Part shown: one piece after another, positions 52,647 to 60,434 of the stretch
How the letters are laid out: every line of letters begins with the position of its first letter
Position numbering within the stretch: position 1 is the first letter of the stretch
Assembly (NCBI RefSeq): GCF_027587195.1
Contig: NZ_JAPDDP010000020.1
Coordinates: forward strand, 46,022 to 110,021
Reading direction: 5' to 3'
Length of the DNA: 64,000 nucleotides
Origin: Solirubrobacter phytolaccae
GTDB lineage: Bacteria > Actinomycetota > Thermoleophilia > Solirubrobacterales > Solirubrobacteraceae
Made by a program: the position numbers and the translations under genes
The notes under the pieces: generated by a model
The model's input: only the letters and a program-made list of their open reading frames with translations
Told to the model about the DNA's origin: nothing
The model's database searches: none

Positions 52647-53350
52647 GCCGGGCTCAGCCAGCGCGTCAGCAGCAGCGCCAGGTTCACCATGTTGGCCGGG
52701 TCGGTCAGCATCGTGTAGTGGTCGCCGCCCGCCGCGAGCAGCTCGATCCGCGCGTCCCAGCCGAGGTCCTCGTACAGGCTGTCGACCGGCTGGACGACCG
52801 TGACGGGCACGCCCGCCGGTTCGTGCCGGCTGATCAGGCGGTAGCCGTAGGCCCGCGCGCGCTGATGCTGGAAGAAGCCCTTGCGCAGCGCCTCGGGGGC
52901 GCCGAACCCGTGCTGTGAGAGGCGCTCGACGAGCGGGTCCAGCTCCGTCTCCTCGAGCTCGAGGTCGCGGCCCCGGCGCGCGCTGACGAGCTGCGCGTAC
53001 GAGCGCACCAGCTCCGCGTCGGTCGGCTTGCCGCTCATGCCCGGCGCGATCGAGTCGAGCAGGATCGTGTGCCGCGGCGGCCGCGTCAGGCGGGCCGCGA
53101 GGGCCTCGGCGACGACGCCGCCGACGCCCCAGCCGACCAGCACGCGCGGCTGGCGCGGGTCGAGCGTGAGCCGCAGCCGGTCGGCCATCGAGTCGACCGT
53201 CGTGTTGGGGTCGTGCTCCCAGTAGCCGTTGAGCGCTTCAAGCTCGAGGACGCGCAGCCGGGTGCCCGCGGGGAGGTGCCGGCCGAGGCGGGGCCAGCAG
53301 AGCGGAGAGAGTTCGCCGGGGTGGATGACGCAGAGCTCGGTCACACCCAT
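52631..53350 (-). CDS. Thioesterase-like alpha/beta-hydrolase lacking the nucleophile serine
   Basis: A 239-residue protein. LSPLCWPRLGRHLPAG and the later LLDSIAPGMSGKP follow the pattern of NRPS/PKS-type thioesterases, and GGDHYTML is the His region. The nucleophile elbow reads VGWGVGG, so Gly75 stands where Ser is expected; the codon is clear. It is therefore probably not an ordinary esterase. ATG 53350 overlaps the metX stop as TAATG, making it the last gene of the metY-CoA-binding-metX operon. A non-catalytic, binding or interaction role is possible. Confidence 0.75.
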   Translation of the reverse strand: MGVTELCVIHPGELSPLCWPRLGRHLPAGTRLRVLELEALNGYWEHDPNTTVDSMADRLRLTLDPRQPRVLVGWGVGGVVAEALAARLTRPPRHTILLDSIAPGMSGKPTDAELVRSYAQLVSARRGRDLELEETELDPLVERLSQHGFGAPEALRKGFFQHQRARAYGYRLISRHEPAGVPVTVVQPVDSLYEDLGWDARIELLAAGGDHYTMLTDPANMVNLALLLTRWLSPAYAAA

Positions 53351-54348
53351 TAGAGCGTGGCCGCGGCCTCCTGATACACGAAGTCGCGCACGTGCCGGTG
53401 ATATTCGGGCACGTCCATCAGGAACGAGTCGTGCCCCCACGGCGACTCCACCTCGTGGTGGCGCACGTCCGCGCCCAGCGCGCGCAGCTGCTCCTCCATG
53501 TAGACCGAGTGCTCGGTGCCGAACCGCCAGTCGCTGGAGAAGCTCACGAGCAGGTACTTCGTCGGCGGTGCGGCGGGCCCGTCCGCGAACGGCTCGTAGT
53601 AGTCCATCACGCGCGACAGGTACAGGTACGTGTGCGGGTCGAAGCGGGCGAGGAAGATCTTCGCCTGGTGGTCCAGGTAGTGCTCGACCTCGAAGTCGGA
53701 CTGGATCGTCATCTCCGCGCCGGGCACGCGGCGGGCGCGCGAGAACTTCAGCTCCATCCCTTCCTCGGAGAGGTAGGTGATGTGGGCCATCATCCGGGCG
53801 ACGTCCATCGCGTCGTGGTTGTGGATCGCGTGGCGGGCGACCTTGCTGAACGCGATGTTCTGGGCGCTGAGGCGTGCGGTCGCGCAGACGAGGACCGCGC
53901 GCTCGATCTCGTCGGGATGGTCGAGCGACCACTGCAGGATCTGCATCCCGCCGAGCGATCCGCCGACGGCCGCGTAGACCTTCTCGATACCGAGGCCGCG
54001 CAGCAGCGCGCGGTGCGTCTCGGCCATGTCGCGGACGGTGAACAGCGGGAAGTCCAGCCCGTAGCGCTCACCCGTCGCCGGGTTGGTGGAGGCCGGGCCG
54101 GTCGTGCCCTTGCAGCCGCCGAGGATGTTCGAGCAGATGACGTGGAAGCGGTCGGTGTCGATCGTCTTGCCCGGCCCGATCAGCGTGTCCCACCACGTCA
54201 CGACCTCCGCGTCGCCGGTGAGGGCGTGGCAGATGTAGACGACGGGGTTGGCCGGGTCGCCGTAGCGGGCGTAGGCGATCTCGAGCGGCGCGAGGTGCGC
54301 GCCGGACTCGAGCTTCAGGCCTTCCGGCAGGACGAGGGTCTCAACCAC
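53350..54348 (-). CDS. metX: Homoserine O-acyltransferase
   Basis: A 332-residue MetX-type alpha/beta-hydrolase. VVYICHALTGDAEV, WDTLIGPGKTIDTDRFHVIC, NILGGCKGTTGP, the nucleophile motif GGSLGGMQ and WGHDSFLMD are all in order. It acylates homoserine for direct sulfhydrylation by MetY upstream. It is shorter than the usual 370-380 residues at the N terminus. GTG 54348 is used, overlapping the CoA-binding gene by eight bases. Acetyl versus succinyl specificity is not settled by sequence here. Confidence 0.93.
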   Translation of the reverse strand: MVETLVLPEGLKLESGAHLAPLEIAYARYGDPANPVVYICHALTGDAEVVTWWDTLIGPGKTIDTDRFHVICSNILGGCKGTTGPASTNPATGERYGLDFPLFTVRDMAETHRALLRGLGIEKVYAAVGGSLGGMQILQWSLDHPDEIERAVLVCATARLSAQNIAFSKVARHAIHNHDAMDVARMMAHITYLSEEGMELKFSRARRVPGAEMTIQSDFEVEHYLDHQAKIFLARFDPHTYLYLSRVMDYYEPFADGPAAPPTKYLLVSFSSDWRFGTEHSVYMEEQLRALGADVRHHEVESPWGHDSFLMDVPEYHRHVRDFVYQEAAATL

Positions 54349-54826
54349 GGGTGCGCTTGGAGGAGATGACGCCGGTGTCGAAGCCCGCGAGGTGCAGGCC
54401 GCCGTTGAAGCGGGCGTGCTCGATCTTGATGCAGCGGTTGGAGACGACGTCGAGGCCGGCCTCATGCGCGATCTCGGCCGCCTCGTCCGAGTGCAGGCCG
54501 AGCTGCATCCAGAACGCCTTCGCGCCCACCTCGACCGCCTCGCGCGCGACGCCCGGGAGCTGGTCGGCGCGGCGGAAGACGTCGACGACGTCGGGCGCGC
54601 CGGGCAGATCCTGCAGCGACGGGTAGCACTTGGCGCCGAGGATCTCGGTCTCGTTCGGCGTGACCGGCCAGACCTCGAAGTCGGTGCTCGAGGACAGCAG
54701 GTAGGTGAGCACGAAGTTGCTCGCGCGCGCGGGCTTCGCGGACGCGCCGACGACCGCGATCGTCTTCGCGCGGCGCAGGATCGCCAGGCGCTGGCCGGCG
54801 GTGGGCGGGGTCCAGGTGGTGCTCAT
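54341..54826 (-). CDS. CoA-binding (YccU-like) domain protein
   Basis: A 161-residue Rossmann-fold protein. KTIAVVGASAKPARASNFVL is the CoA-binding glycine motif. VVDVFRRADQLPGVAREAVE and KAFWMQLGLHSDEAA follow as in YccU-type proteins, and VSNRCIKIEHARF closes the domain. The exact role is unknown. It is sandwiched between metY and metX with overlaps on both sides (ATGA with metY), suggesting a link to homoserine acylation, where CoA is released. Confidence 0.9.
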   Translation of the reverse strand: MSTTWTPPTAGQRLAILRRAKTIAVVGASAKPARASNFVLTYLLSSSTDFEVWPVTPNETEILGAKCYPSLQDLPGAPDVVDVFRRADQLPGVAREAVEVGAKAFWMQLGLHSDEAAEIAHEAGLDVVSNRCIKIEHARFNGGLHLAGFDTGVISSKRTRG

Positions 54827-56115
54827 CCGAGTGCCCGATCGAGGTCGAAGATGATGTCGTCCGGGTCCTCGATGCCGACGCTGATGCGGACGAGCTCGGG
54901 CTTGACACCCGCGGCGTCCAGCGCCTCCGTCGACAGCTGGCGGTGGGTCGTGGAACCGGGGTGGATGACGAGCGTGCGCGTATCGCCGACGTTCGCCAGG
55001 TGCGAGCACAGCTCGACGCGGCCGATGAACGCCTCGCCCGCCTCGCGCCCGCCTTCGCAGCCGAAGGCGAACACCGCACCGGGTCCCTTCGGCAGGTACT
55101 GCTTGGAGAGCGTGTGGTTCGGGTCGTCCGGCAGCCCGCCGTAGCGGACCCAGCTCACGCGCGGGTCCTGGTCGAGCCACTCCGCGACCTTCTGCGCGTT
55201 GGCCACGTGCGCGTCCATCCGCAGCGGCAGCGTCTCCATGCCCTGCAGGATCAGGAACGCGTTGAACGGCGACAGCACGCCGCCGAGGTTGCGCAGGCCC
55301 TCGACGCGCAGCTTGGTGGCGAAGCCGTACTCGCCGAAGTTGTCCCAGAAGCGCAGGTTGCCGTAGGTGGCGACCGGCTCGGTCATGACCGGGAAGTTGC
55401 CGTTGTCCCAGGGGAAGCGGCCGGAGTCCACGATCACGCCGGCGATCGACGTGCCGTGCCCGCCGAGATACTTCGTCGCCGAGTGGATGACGATGTCCGC
55501 GCCGTGGTCGAGCGGGCGGCACAGGTACGGGCTGGCGAGCGTGGAGTCGACGACGAGCGGGAGCCCCGCCGCGTGCGCGACCTCGCCGAGCGCCTCCAGG
55601 TCCGCGACCGTGCCCGCCGGGTTGGCGATGATCTCCGTGTAGAGGAGCTTCGTGCGGCCCGGGATGATTGCGTCGGCGAAGGCCTGCGGATCGTCGGGCG
55701 CGACGAACGTCGTCTCGATCCCGAGCCGGCGCAGCGTCACGTTCAGCAGCGTGAACGTGCCGCCGTACAGGGCGCTGCTCGCGACCACGTGGTCGCCGGA
55801 TTCGCACAGTTGCGTGAGCAGGAGCGTCTCCGCCGCCTGGCCGCTGCCCGTCGCGACCGCGCCGATGCCGCCCTCGAGGCTCGCGACGCGCTCCTCGAAC
55901 GCCGCGACGGTCGGGTTGCCGAGCCGCGAGTAGATGTTCCCGTACTTCTGCAGCGCGAACAGGTCGGCCGCGTCCTGCGTGTCCTCGAAGACGAAGGACG
56001 TGGTCTGGTAGATCGGGACGGCACGCGCCCCCGTCGTCGGGTCCGGGCGGGCGCCGGCGTGGATGGCGCGGGTGCGCATCCCCCAGTCCCGGTCAGCGGC
56101 GTCGCTCATGCTCAT
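54823..56115 (-). CDS. metY: O-acetylhomoserine sulfhydrylase
   Basis: A 430-residue Cys/Met-metabolism PLP enzyme. YQTTSFVFEDTQDAADLFAL, YSRLGNPTVAAFEERVASLE and the PLP Lys in SATKYLGGHGTSIAG are typical of MetY. It condenses O-acetylhomoserine with sulfide to give homocysteine. ATG 56115 is used; ATG 56109 is close and in frame. It heads the four-gene met operon. No SAM riboswitch was recognised upstream. Confidence 0.95.
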   Translation of the reverse strand: MSMSDAADRDWGMRTRAIHAGARPDPTTGARAVPIYQTTSFVFEDTQDAADLFALQKYGNIYSRLGNPTVAAFEERVASLEGGIGAVATGSGQAAETLLLTQLCESGDHVVASSALYGGTFTLLNVTLRRLGIETTFVAPDDPQAFADAIIPGRTKLLYTEIIANPAGTVADLEALGEVAHAAGLPLVVDSTLASPYLCRPLDHGADIVIHSATKYLGGHGTSIAGVIVDSGRFPWDNGNFPVMTEPVATYGNLRFWDNFGEYGFATKLRVEGLRNLGGVLSPFNAFLILQGMETLPLRMDAHVANAQKVAEWLDQDPRVSWVRYGGLPDDPNHTLSKQYLPKGPGAVFAFGCEGGREAGEAFIGRVELCSHLANVGDTRTLVIHPGSTTHRQLSTEALDAAGVKPELVRISVGIEDPDDIIFDLDRALG

Positions 56116-56355
56116 GACGGTACCGACGTGGCCTCGCGGGCTCTCATCGACGGCGTGTCAGCAGTGTCGACGTCAGCGTGACAACAAACACGGTGGGCAG
56201 AACTCTTGCAATTCTGCATACAGAGCTTTCCGGTGCATTGGCGTCGAAGGCTTTGAACCATTTTCTGGCGCATAAAGAGCCGGAAACATGCGCCTACGCA
56301 GGCCCCCTCGTCCGTATAGCGTCACGCCGTCTTTGGAATAACGGCGGGGAGCAAG
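56116..56355. other. Intergenic region between divergent metY and exported-protein genes
   Basis: Two hundred and forty bases with no credible gene and lower GC than average. TGTCA near 56157 and TGACA near 56179 are spaced inverted half-sites near the metY side and could be part of an operator. GGGGAG just before 56356 is the ribosome-binding site of the exported protein. No SAM or B12 riboswitch pattern was seen on either strand. Confidence 0.5.
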
Positions 56356-57540
56356 ATGCGGCGAGCAGTTCTATTCGGTGCGGTGTTGGTAGCGAGCTTG
56401 ATGGCATCAGTGCCTGCCTCCGCTCAGACCCACACCCCGGCGGGGTGCAGGGACAACGATCTGTTGCCTTCACCTGGTCGCGACCGCGGGGATGGCATCT
56501 ACGCCAATGGCGAGATCGTGACCTACACGGTCAACATCACCAACGTCGGCCCGTTCGCGTGCGAGGTTCGTGACGTGAACCTCACGTTCACCTTCCCCGG
56601 CCCGGACGGCACCCCCGACCCCTCGACGACGATTCCGATCGTCACCGGCGCCACGTACGTGTCCGGAACCCCCCGGACCCTCGTCGCGACCCTGCGGCAC
56701 AAGCTGGCGCTCAACCCGGGGGTCACGCGCACGCAGGCCCGGGTGAACATCACCCATGGCTGGCTGCAGGACCTCGCCGGCGCCTTCGACCCGATCACCG
56801 ACCAGCGGTTCGTGAGCACCAACGTCGCGGCGCCCACGATCACGATCGACAAGAAGGGCTCGATCGAGAGCGGCGTGGCGCCGCAGAACGTCACGTACAC
56901 CTACGACGTGACCACCACGGCGTCGATTCCGATCCCGCTCAAGAACGTCGGCGTCAAGGACGACCTGTGCTCCAGCCCGACCTACGCGAGCGGGGACGAC
57001 GGCGACGGCCAGCTCGAGCAGGGCGAGGTCTTCCGCTTCACCTGCACGACGCTCCACCAGGCGCCCGGCACCTACACCAACACCGCATACGCGTGTGCCT
57101 TGAGCGTCTTCGACGACCGTGAGGTCTGCTCGCCGCCCGACACGTGGACGGTCGTCCTGACGCCGCCGCCCGGCAACCCGCCGGCCTCGCCGCCGCCGGC
57201 CGGCCCGCCCGCCGAGACGGCCGTCAAGCCGGCCAACGCCACGCAGGCGCCGTGCACGCTGTCGACGCCGAAGGGCCTGACGGTCCGCGCGGGCGAGGTC
57301 ACCACGATCAAGGCGACCGTGCGTCAGGTCGACGCGGGCACCTCGGTCAAGATCACGCTCCCAGGCGGCAAGACCGTGAGCGCGAAGACGAACTCCAAGG
57401 GCGTCGCGCTGCTGAAGGTCAAGCCGACGAAGACGGGCACCGCGCGGATCACCGTCGCTGAGTGCTCTGAGGTGCAGCGACTCACGGTTCGCGCCGCGCG
57501 CAAGACGCAGGCGAAGCGCGTGCCGCGTGTGACCGGTTAG
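56356..57540 (+). CDS. Exported protein with DUF11-like and beta-repeat domains
   Basis: A 394-residue protein with a signal peptide (MRRAVLFGAVLVASLMASVPASA). Residues about 45-260 look like two Ig/DUF11-type domains (IVTYTVNITNVGP and APQNVTYTYDVTTT). A Pro-rich linker (PPPGNPPASPPPAGPP) leads to a beta domain with VTTIKATVRQVDAG and a basic tail. GGGGAG precedes ATG 56356. It is followed 10 bases later by the L,D-transpeptidase gene, so a cell-envelope role is likely. Confidence 0.75.
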   Translation: MRRAVLFGAVLVASLMASVPASAQTHTPAGCRDNDLLPSPGRDRGDGIYANGEIVTYTVNITNVGPFACEVRDVNLTFTFPGPDGTPDPSTTIPIVTGATYVSGTPRTLVATLRHKLALNPGVTRTQARVNITHGWLQDLAGAFDPITDQRFVSTNVAAPTITIDKKGSIESGVAPQNVTYTYDVTTTASIPIPLKNVGVKDDLCSSPTYASGDDGDGQLEQGEVFRFTCTTLHQAPGTYTNTAYACALSVFDDREVCSPPDTWTVVLTPPPGNPPASPPPAGPPAETAVKPANATQAPCTLSTPKGLTVRAGEVTTIKATVRQVDAGTSVKITLPGGKTVSAKTNSKGVALLKVKPTKTGTARITVAECSEVQRLTVRAARKTQAKRVPRVTG

Positions 57541-57550
57541 ATAGAGGTCA

Positions 57551-58264
57551 ATGATCCTCAAGAAGTTTGTAGGGCTTGCGGCCGCGACACTTGTCGCGGC
57601 CGCGGCCGTGTTCCCCGCCGTGGCCTCCGCGGAGCGCGTCAGCACGCTCGGCAAGGAGTCCTTCTTCGCCTACGTGAACCGCGCGGAAGTCGCGCGCGCC
57701 GAGCCGAGCCCGAAGGCCAAGAAGGTCGCCAAGCTCACGCTCAAGACGCCTGAGAAGACCGACGACCTGGTGTTCGTGCTCGAGCGCACGGAGGTCGACG
57801 GCGAGGAGTGGCTGAAGGTGCGGCTGCCCGTGCGGCCGAACAACACCACGGGCTGGGTGCCCGCGACCGCGCTCAGCGAGCTGCAGCCGGTCGACACGTG
57901 GCTGAAGATCTCGACCAAGACGTTCAAGATCACGCTGATCAAGAACGGCAAGAAGGTCTTCAGCGCGCCGATCGGCGTCGGGCAGTCGCAGTGGCCGACG
58001 CCCAAGGGCCAGTTCTACATCCGCGCCAAGCTCAAGGGCTACGGCGGCGCGGGCTCGGTCTACGGGCCGCTCGCCTACATCACGAGCGCCACGTCGGACA
58101 CGCTGACCGACTGGCCGGGCGGCGGCCTCGTCGGCGTGCACGGCACCAACCAGCCGGGCATCCTCCCCGGCCGGGTCTCGCACGGCTGCGTGCGCCTCAA
58201 GAACGCCGACATCCTCAAGCTCGAGAAGCTGATGCCGGTGGGGACCCCGATCACCATCACCTAG
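57551..58264 (+). CDS. L,D-transpeptidase (YkuD family)
   Basis: A 237-residue exported protein with a signal peptide (about residues 1-27, ending ASA). An SH3-like segment (about 40-110) is followed by the YkuD domain. GVHGTNQPGILPGRVSHGCVR holds the His and the catalytic Cys of the SHGCVR motif. It forms 3-3 cross-links or attaches proteins to peptidoglycan. ATG 57551 is preceded by AGAGG. The TAG overlaps the convergent FAD-oxidase stop as CTAG. Confidence 0.94.
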   Translation: MILKKFVGLAAATLVAAAAVFPAVASAERVSTLGKESFFAYVNRAEVARAEPSPKAKKVAKLTLKTPEKTDDLVFVLERTEVDGEEWLKVRLPVRPNNTTGWVPATALSELQPVDTWLKISTKTFKITLIKNGKKVFSAPIGVGQSQWPTPKGQFYIRAKLKGYGGAGSVYGPLAYITSATSDTLTDWPGGGLVGVHGTNQPGILPGRVSHGCVRLKNADILKLEKLMPVGTPITIT

Positions 58265-59637
58265 CCGGCCGGCCTGACCCCTTGGGTCGGGCGGAAGCGG
58301 TTCCCCGGGTCGACCTCGCGCTTGACCCGGCGGAGCCGCTCGAGGTTCGCGCCCCAGTAGTTGCGGGTGGCGTTGGTGAGGTCGGGATCGGCGTAGTTGA
58401 AGTACGCGCCGCTGCCGTAGGGAGCGATCGCCTTCCGGGCTTGCCTGACCTGGGCGCGCGCGGTCGCGATCGGTGCGTAGCTGATGACCTGGACGCTGAA
58501 GCGCGCGTCGCGGTGCGGGAACGCGGTGGCGTCGCGGTCGGGGCGGTTGATCGCGCCGCCGTAGGCGTCGAGGATGAGCGTGGCGCCGGTGTCCGTGGCG
58601 GCGACGAACGCGCCGCGCCCCTTGGCGGTCAGGCGCTTGGTGACGTAGATCGAGCTCGCGGCGAAGGCGGAGCGCGGCGGGTTCTGGTTGCCGGCCCAGC
58701 GGCGCTGCACGGTCAGGTAGTCGGCGCTGCCGACGGTCGGCGTGCCGCCGAGCGGGCGGACCAGTCGGCGGAGCGCGCTCGCGCTGCCCAGGTACTGGCC
58801 GAAGGCGGTCGCGCCGTCGCTCGTGAGCGTGAGGATCGCGGTCAGGTCCGAGGGGGCGCGCGGCGCGAACGCGTCCCAGCGGGCGAGCGCCTCCGCCCGT
58901 TGTGCGCGGGAGTAGGTGATGGAGAAGTAGGCGGCGCTGGTCACGCGGCGGGTCCTGAGCCGCACGGCGGTGACGATGGCGAAGCTTCCGCCGCCTCCAC
59001 GGAGCGCCCAGAACAGCTCTCCGTCGTCCACGCGTCTGCGCTTGCCGTCGGCGTCGACGACGTCGAAGCTGGTCACGCGATCGCACGTGAGGCCGAACGC
59101 GCGGCCCGCGAGCCCCATCCCGCCGCCGAGCACGAGCCCGCCGACGGCGACGGTGGGACAGCTGCCCGCGGGGATGGTCACGCCCTTCGCGGCGAGCCGC
59201 GTGTAGACGTCGCCGAGGCGCGCGCCCGGGCCGAGCGTCGCGATCCCGTCGCCGAAGCGGATCGTGTCGAGCCGGTCGAGGTCGACCACCACCGCGGTGC
59301 TGCTCGTGCTGTTGCCGCTGTACCCGTGCCCGCCGGAACGCGCGACGAGCGGCACGTCGAACCGGTCGGCCCAGCTGACCACCGCGCGCACGTCGGCGGT
59401 GTCGCGCGCCTGCACCACGGCCGGCGGCTTCACCCCGTCCCAGCGCGTGTTGAACACGACCCGCGCGCCGCTGTAGCCGTTGTCGCCGGGCGTCAGCACC
59501 CGCCCGCGCACGGCGCTGCGCAACGCCCGCTCCTGCGTGCGTGTGAGCCGCTTGGCGTCGGCCACCTCGGGCCACGTGAGCGCGAGCGCCCCCACCGCGC
59601 CCCGAGCGATCAGATCACGCCGAGTGATCACGACCAC
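58261..59637 (-). CDS. Exported FAD-linked oxidase (BBE/PCMH type)
   Basis: A 458-residue protein. The N terminus ITRRDLIARGAVGALALTWP is a TAT-type signal. FAD binding is in VPLVARSGGHGYSGNSTS with the His typical of covalent 8-alpha flavinylation, followed by GGLVLGGGMGLAGRAFGLTC. A BBE-like C terminus contains YFNYADPDL and NYWGANLERL. Such oxidases act on sugars or phenolics outside the membrane. GTG 59637 is taken, GTG 59631 is an alternative. The C-terminal PTQGVRPAG is encoded by a sequence resembling the palindromes around the next gene. Confidence 0.88.
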   Translation of the reverse strand: MVVITRRDLIARGAVGALALTWPEVADAKRLTRTQERALRSAVRGRVLTPGDNGYSGARVVFNTRWDGVKPPAVVQARDTADVRAVVSWADRFDVPLVARSGGHGYSGNSTSSTAVVVDLDRLDTIRFGDGIATLGPGARLGDVYTRLAAKGVTIPAGSCPTVAVGGLVLGGGMGLAGRAFGLTCDRVTSFDVVDADGKRRRVDDGELFWALRGGGGSFAIVTAVRLRTRRVTSAAYFSITYSRAQRAEALARWDAFAPRAPSDLTAILTLTSDGATAFGQYLGSASALRRLVRPLGGTPTVGSADYLTVQRRWAGNQNPPRSAFAASSIYVTKRLTAKGRGAFVAATDTGATLILDAYGGAINRPDRDATAFPHRDARFSVQVISYAPIATARAQVRQARKAIAPYGSGAYFNYADPDLTNATRNYWGANLERLRRVKREVDPGNRFRPTQGVRPAG

Positions 59638-59641
59638 AACC

Positions 59642-59662
59642 TAAAGGGGTCAGACCCCTTTA
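59642..59662. repeat. 21-bp palindrome, copy 1 (REP-like)
   Basis: Arms TAAAGGGGTC and GACCCCTTTA surround a central A. The same 21 bases recur at 60413-60433. This copy lies 11 bases before the SGNH gene; its end merges with TATGTT, a likely -10 box six bases before ATG 59673. Confidence 0.85.
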
Positions 59663-59672
59663 TGTTTTCGCC

Positions 59673-60434
59673 ATGGCGTATCGGCGTTTCGTGGCGCTCG
59701 GCGACAGCACGACCGAGGGACTCTGGGACATCAACCCCGACGGATCGTTCCGCGGTTGGGCGGACCGGCTGGCCGAGCGGCTCGCGCAGGACGAGCCGGA
59801 CCTGCAGTACGCGAACCTCGCCGTGCGCGGGAAGCTCGCGCGGCAGGTGGTGGACGAGCAGCTCGAGCCCGCCCTCGCGCTCGAGCCGGACCTCGCGAGC
59901 GTGCTCTCCGGGCTCAACGACATGTTGCGGCGCGACTGCAGCGTGCTCTCGGTGATCGAGCGGATCGACCAGCTGATCGGCTCCCTGCGCGGCGCCGGCG
60001 CGGACGTGATCGCGTTCACGCTGCCCGACCCGGTGCCGATCAACCCGATCGCCAAGGGTGCCGCGCTGCGCCTCCGGAACCTCAACCTCGCGATCCGCGA
60101 CCTCACGGCCAAGCACGGCGCGTACCTCGTCGATCTGGAGGCGCAGCCGGTCGCGTCCGACCGGCGGCTGTGGCACGTCGACCGTCTGCACGCGAACCCG
60201 TACGGCCACGCGCGGATCGCTGCCGCGGCGGCCGAGGCGATGGGCCTCGAAGGCGCGGACTCGTCGTGGACGCAGCCGTTCACCGACCCGCTGGGGCCGC
60301 GCTCGACCGTCTCCCATGCGGTGTGGGCCGGCAAGTACCTCGCGCCCTGGGTGATGCGCCGACTGCGCGGCGTCTCCTCCGGCGACGGCATCACCGCGAA
60401 GCGCCCGGAACTTAAAGGGGTCAGACCCCTTTAG
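59673..60434 (+). CDS. SGNH/GDSL-family hydrolase
   Basis: A 253-residue cytoplasmic esterase-like protein. Block I is VALGDSTTEG with the catalytic Ser, block III is SGLNDMLRRD, and the Asp-His pair is WHVDRLHANPYG. No signal peptide. Substrates are probably acyl esters. The last codons and TAG lie within the second palindrome, which encodes LKGVRPL. ATG 59673 has no ribosome-binding site, consistent with a leaderless start. Confidence 0.92.
   Translation: MAYRRFVALGDSTTEGLWDINPDGSFRGWADRLAERLAQDEPDLQYANLAVRGKLARQVVDEQLEPALALEPDLASVLSGLNDMLRRDCSVLSVIERIDQLIGSLRGAGADVIAFTLPDPVPINPIAKGAALRLRNLNLAIRDLTAKHGAYLVDLEAQPVASDRRLWHVDRLHANPYGHARIAAAAAEAMGLEGADSSWTQPFTDPLGPRSTVSHAVWAGKYLAPWVMRRLRGVSSGDGITAKRPELKGVRPL
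60413..60433. repeat. 21-bp palindrome, copy 2 (REP-like)
   Basis: Identical to the palindrome at 59642-59662. It lies in the overlap of two convergent genes and supplies the TAG of the SGNH gene on the plus strand and the TGA of the PaaK-type gene on the minus strand. Confidence 0.85.

Noticed and set aside
56116..56340. SAM riboswitch upstream of metY
   Set aside because: Neither strand shows a SAM-I, II or IV core; only scattered TGTCA/TGACA half-sites were found.
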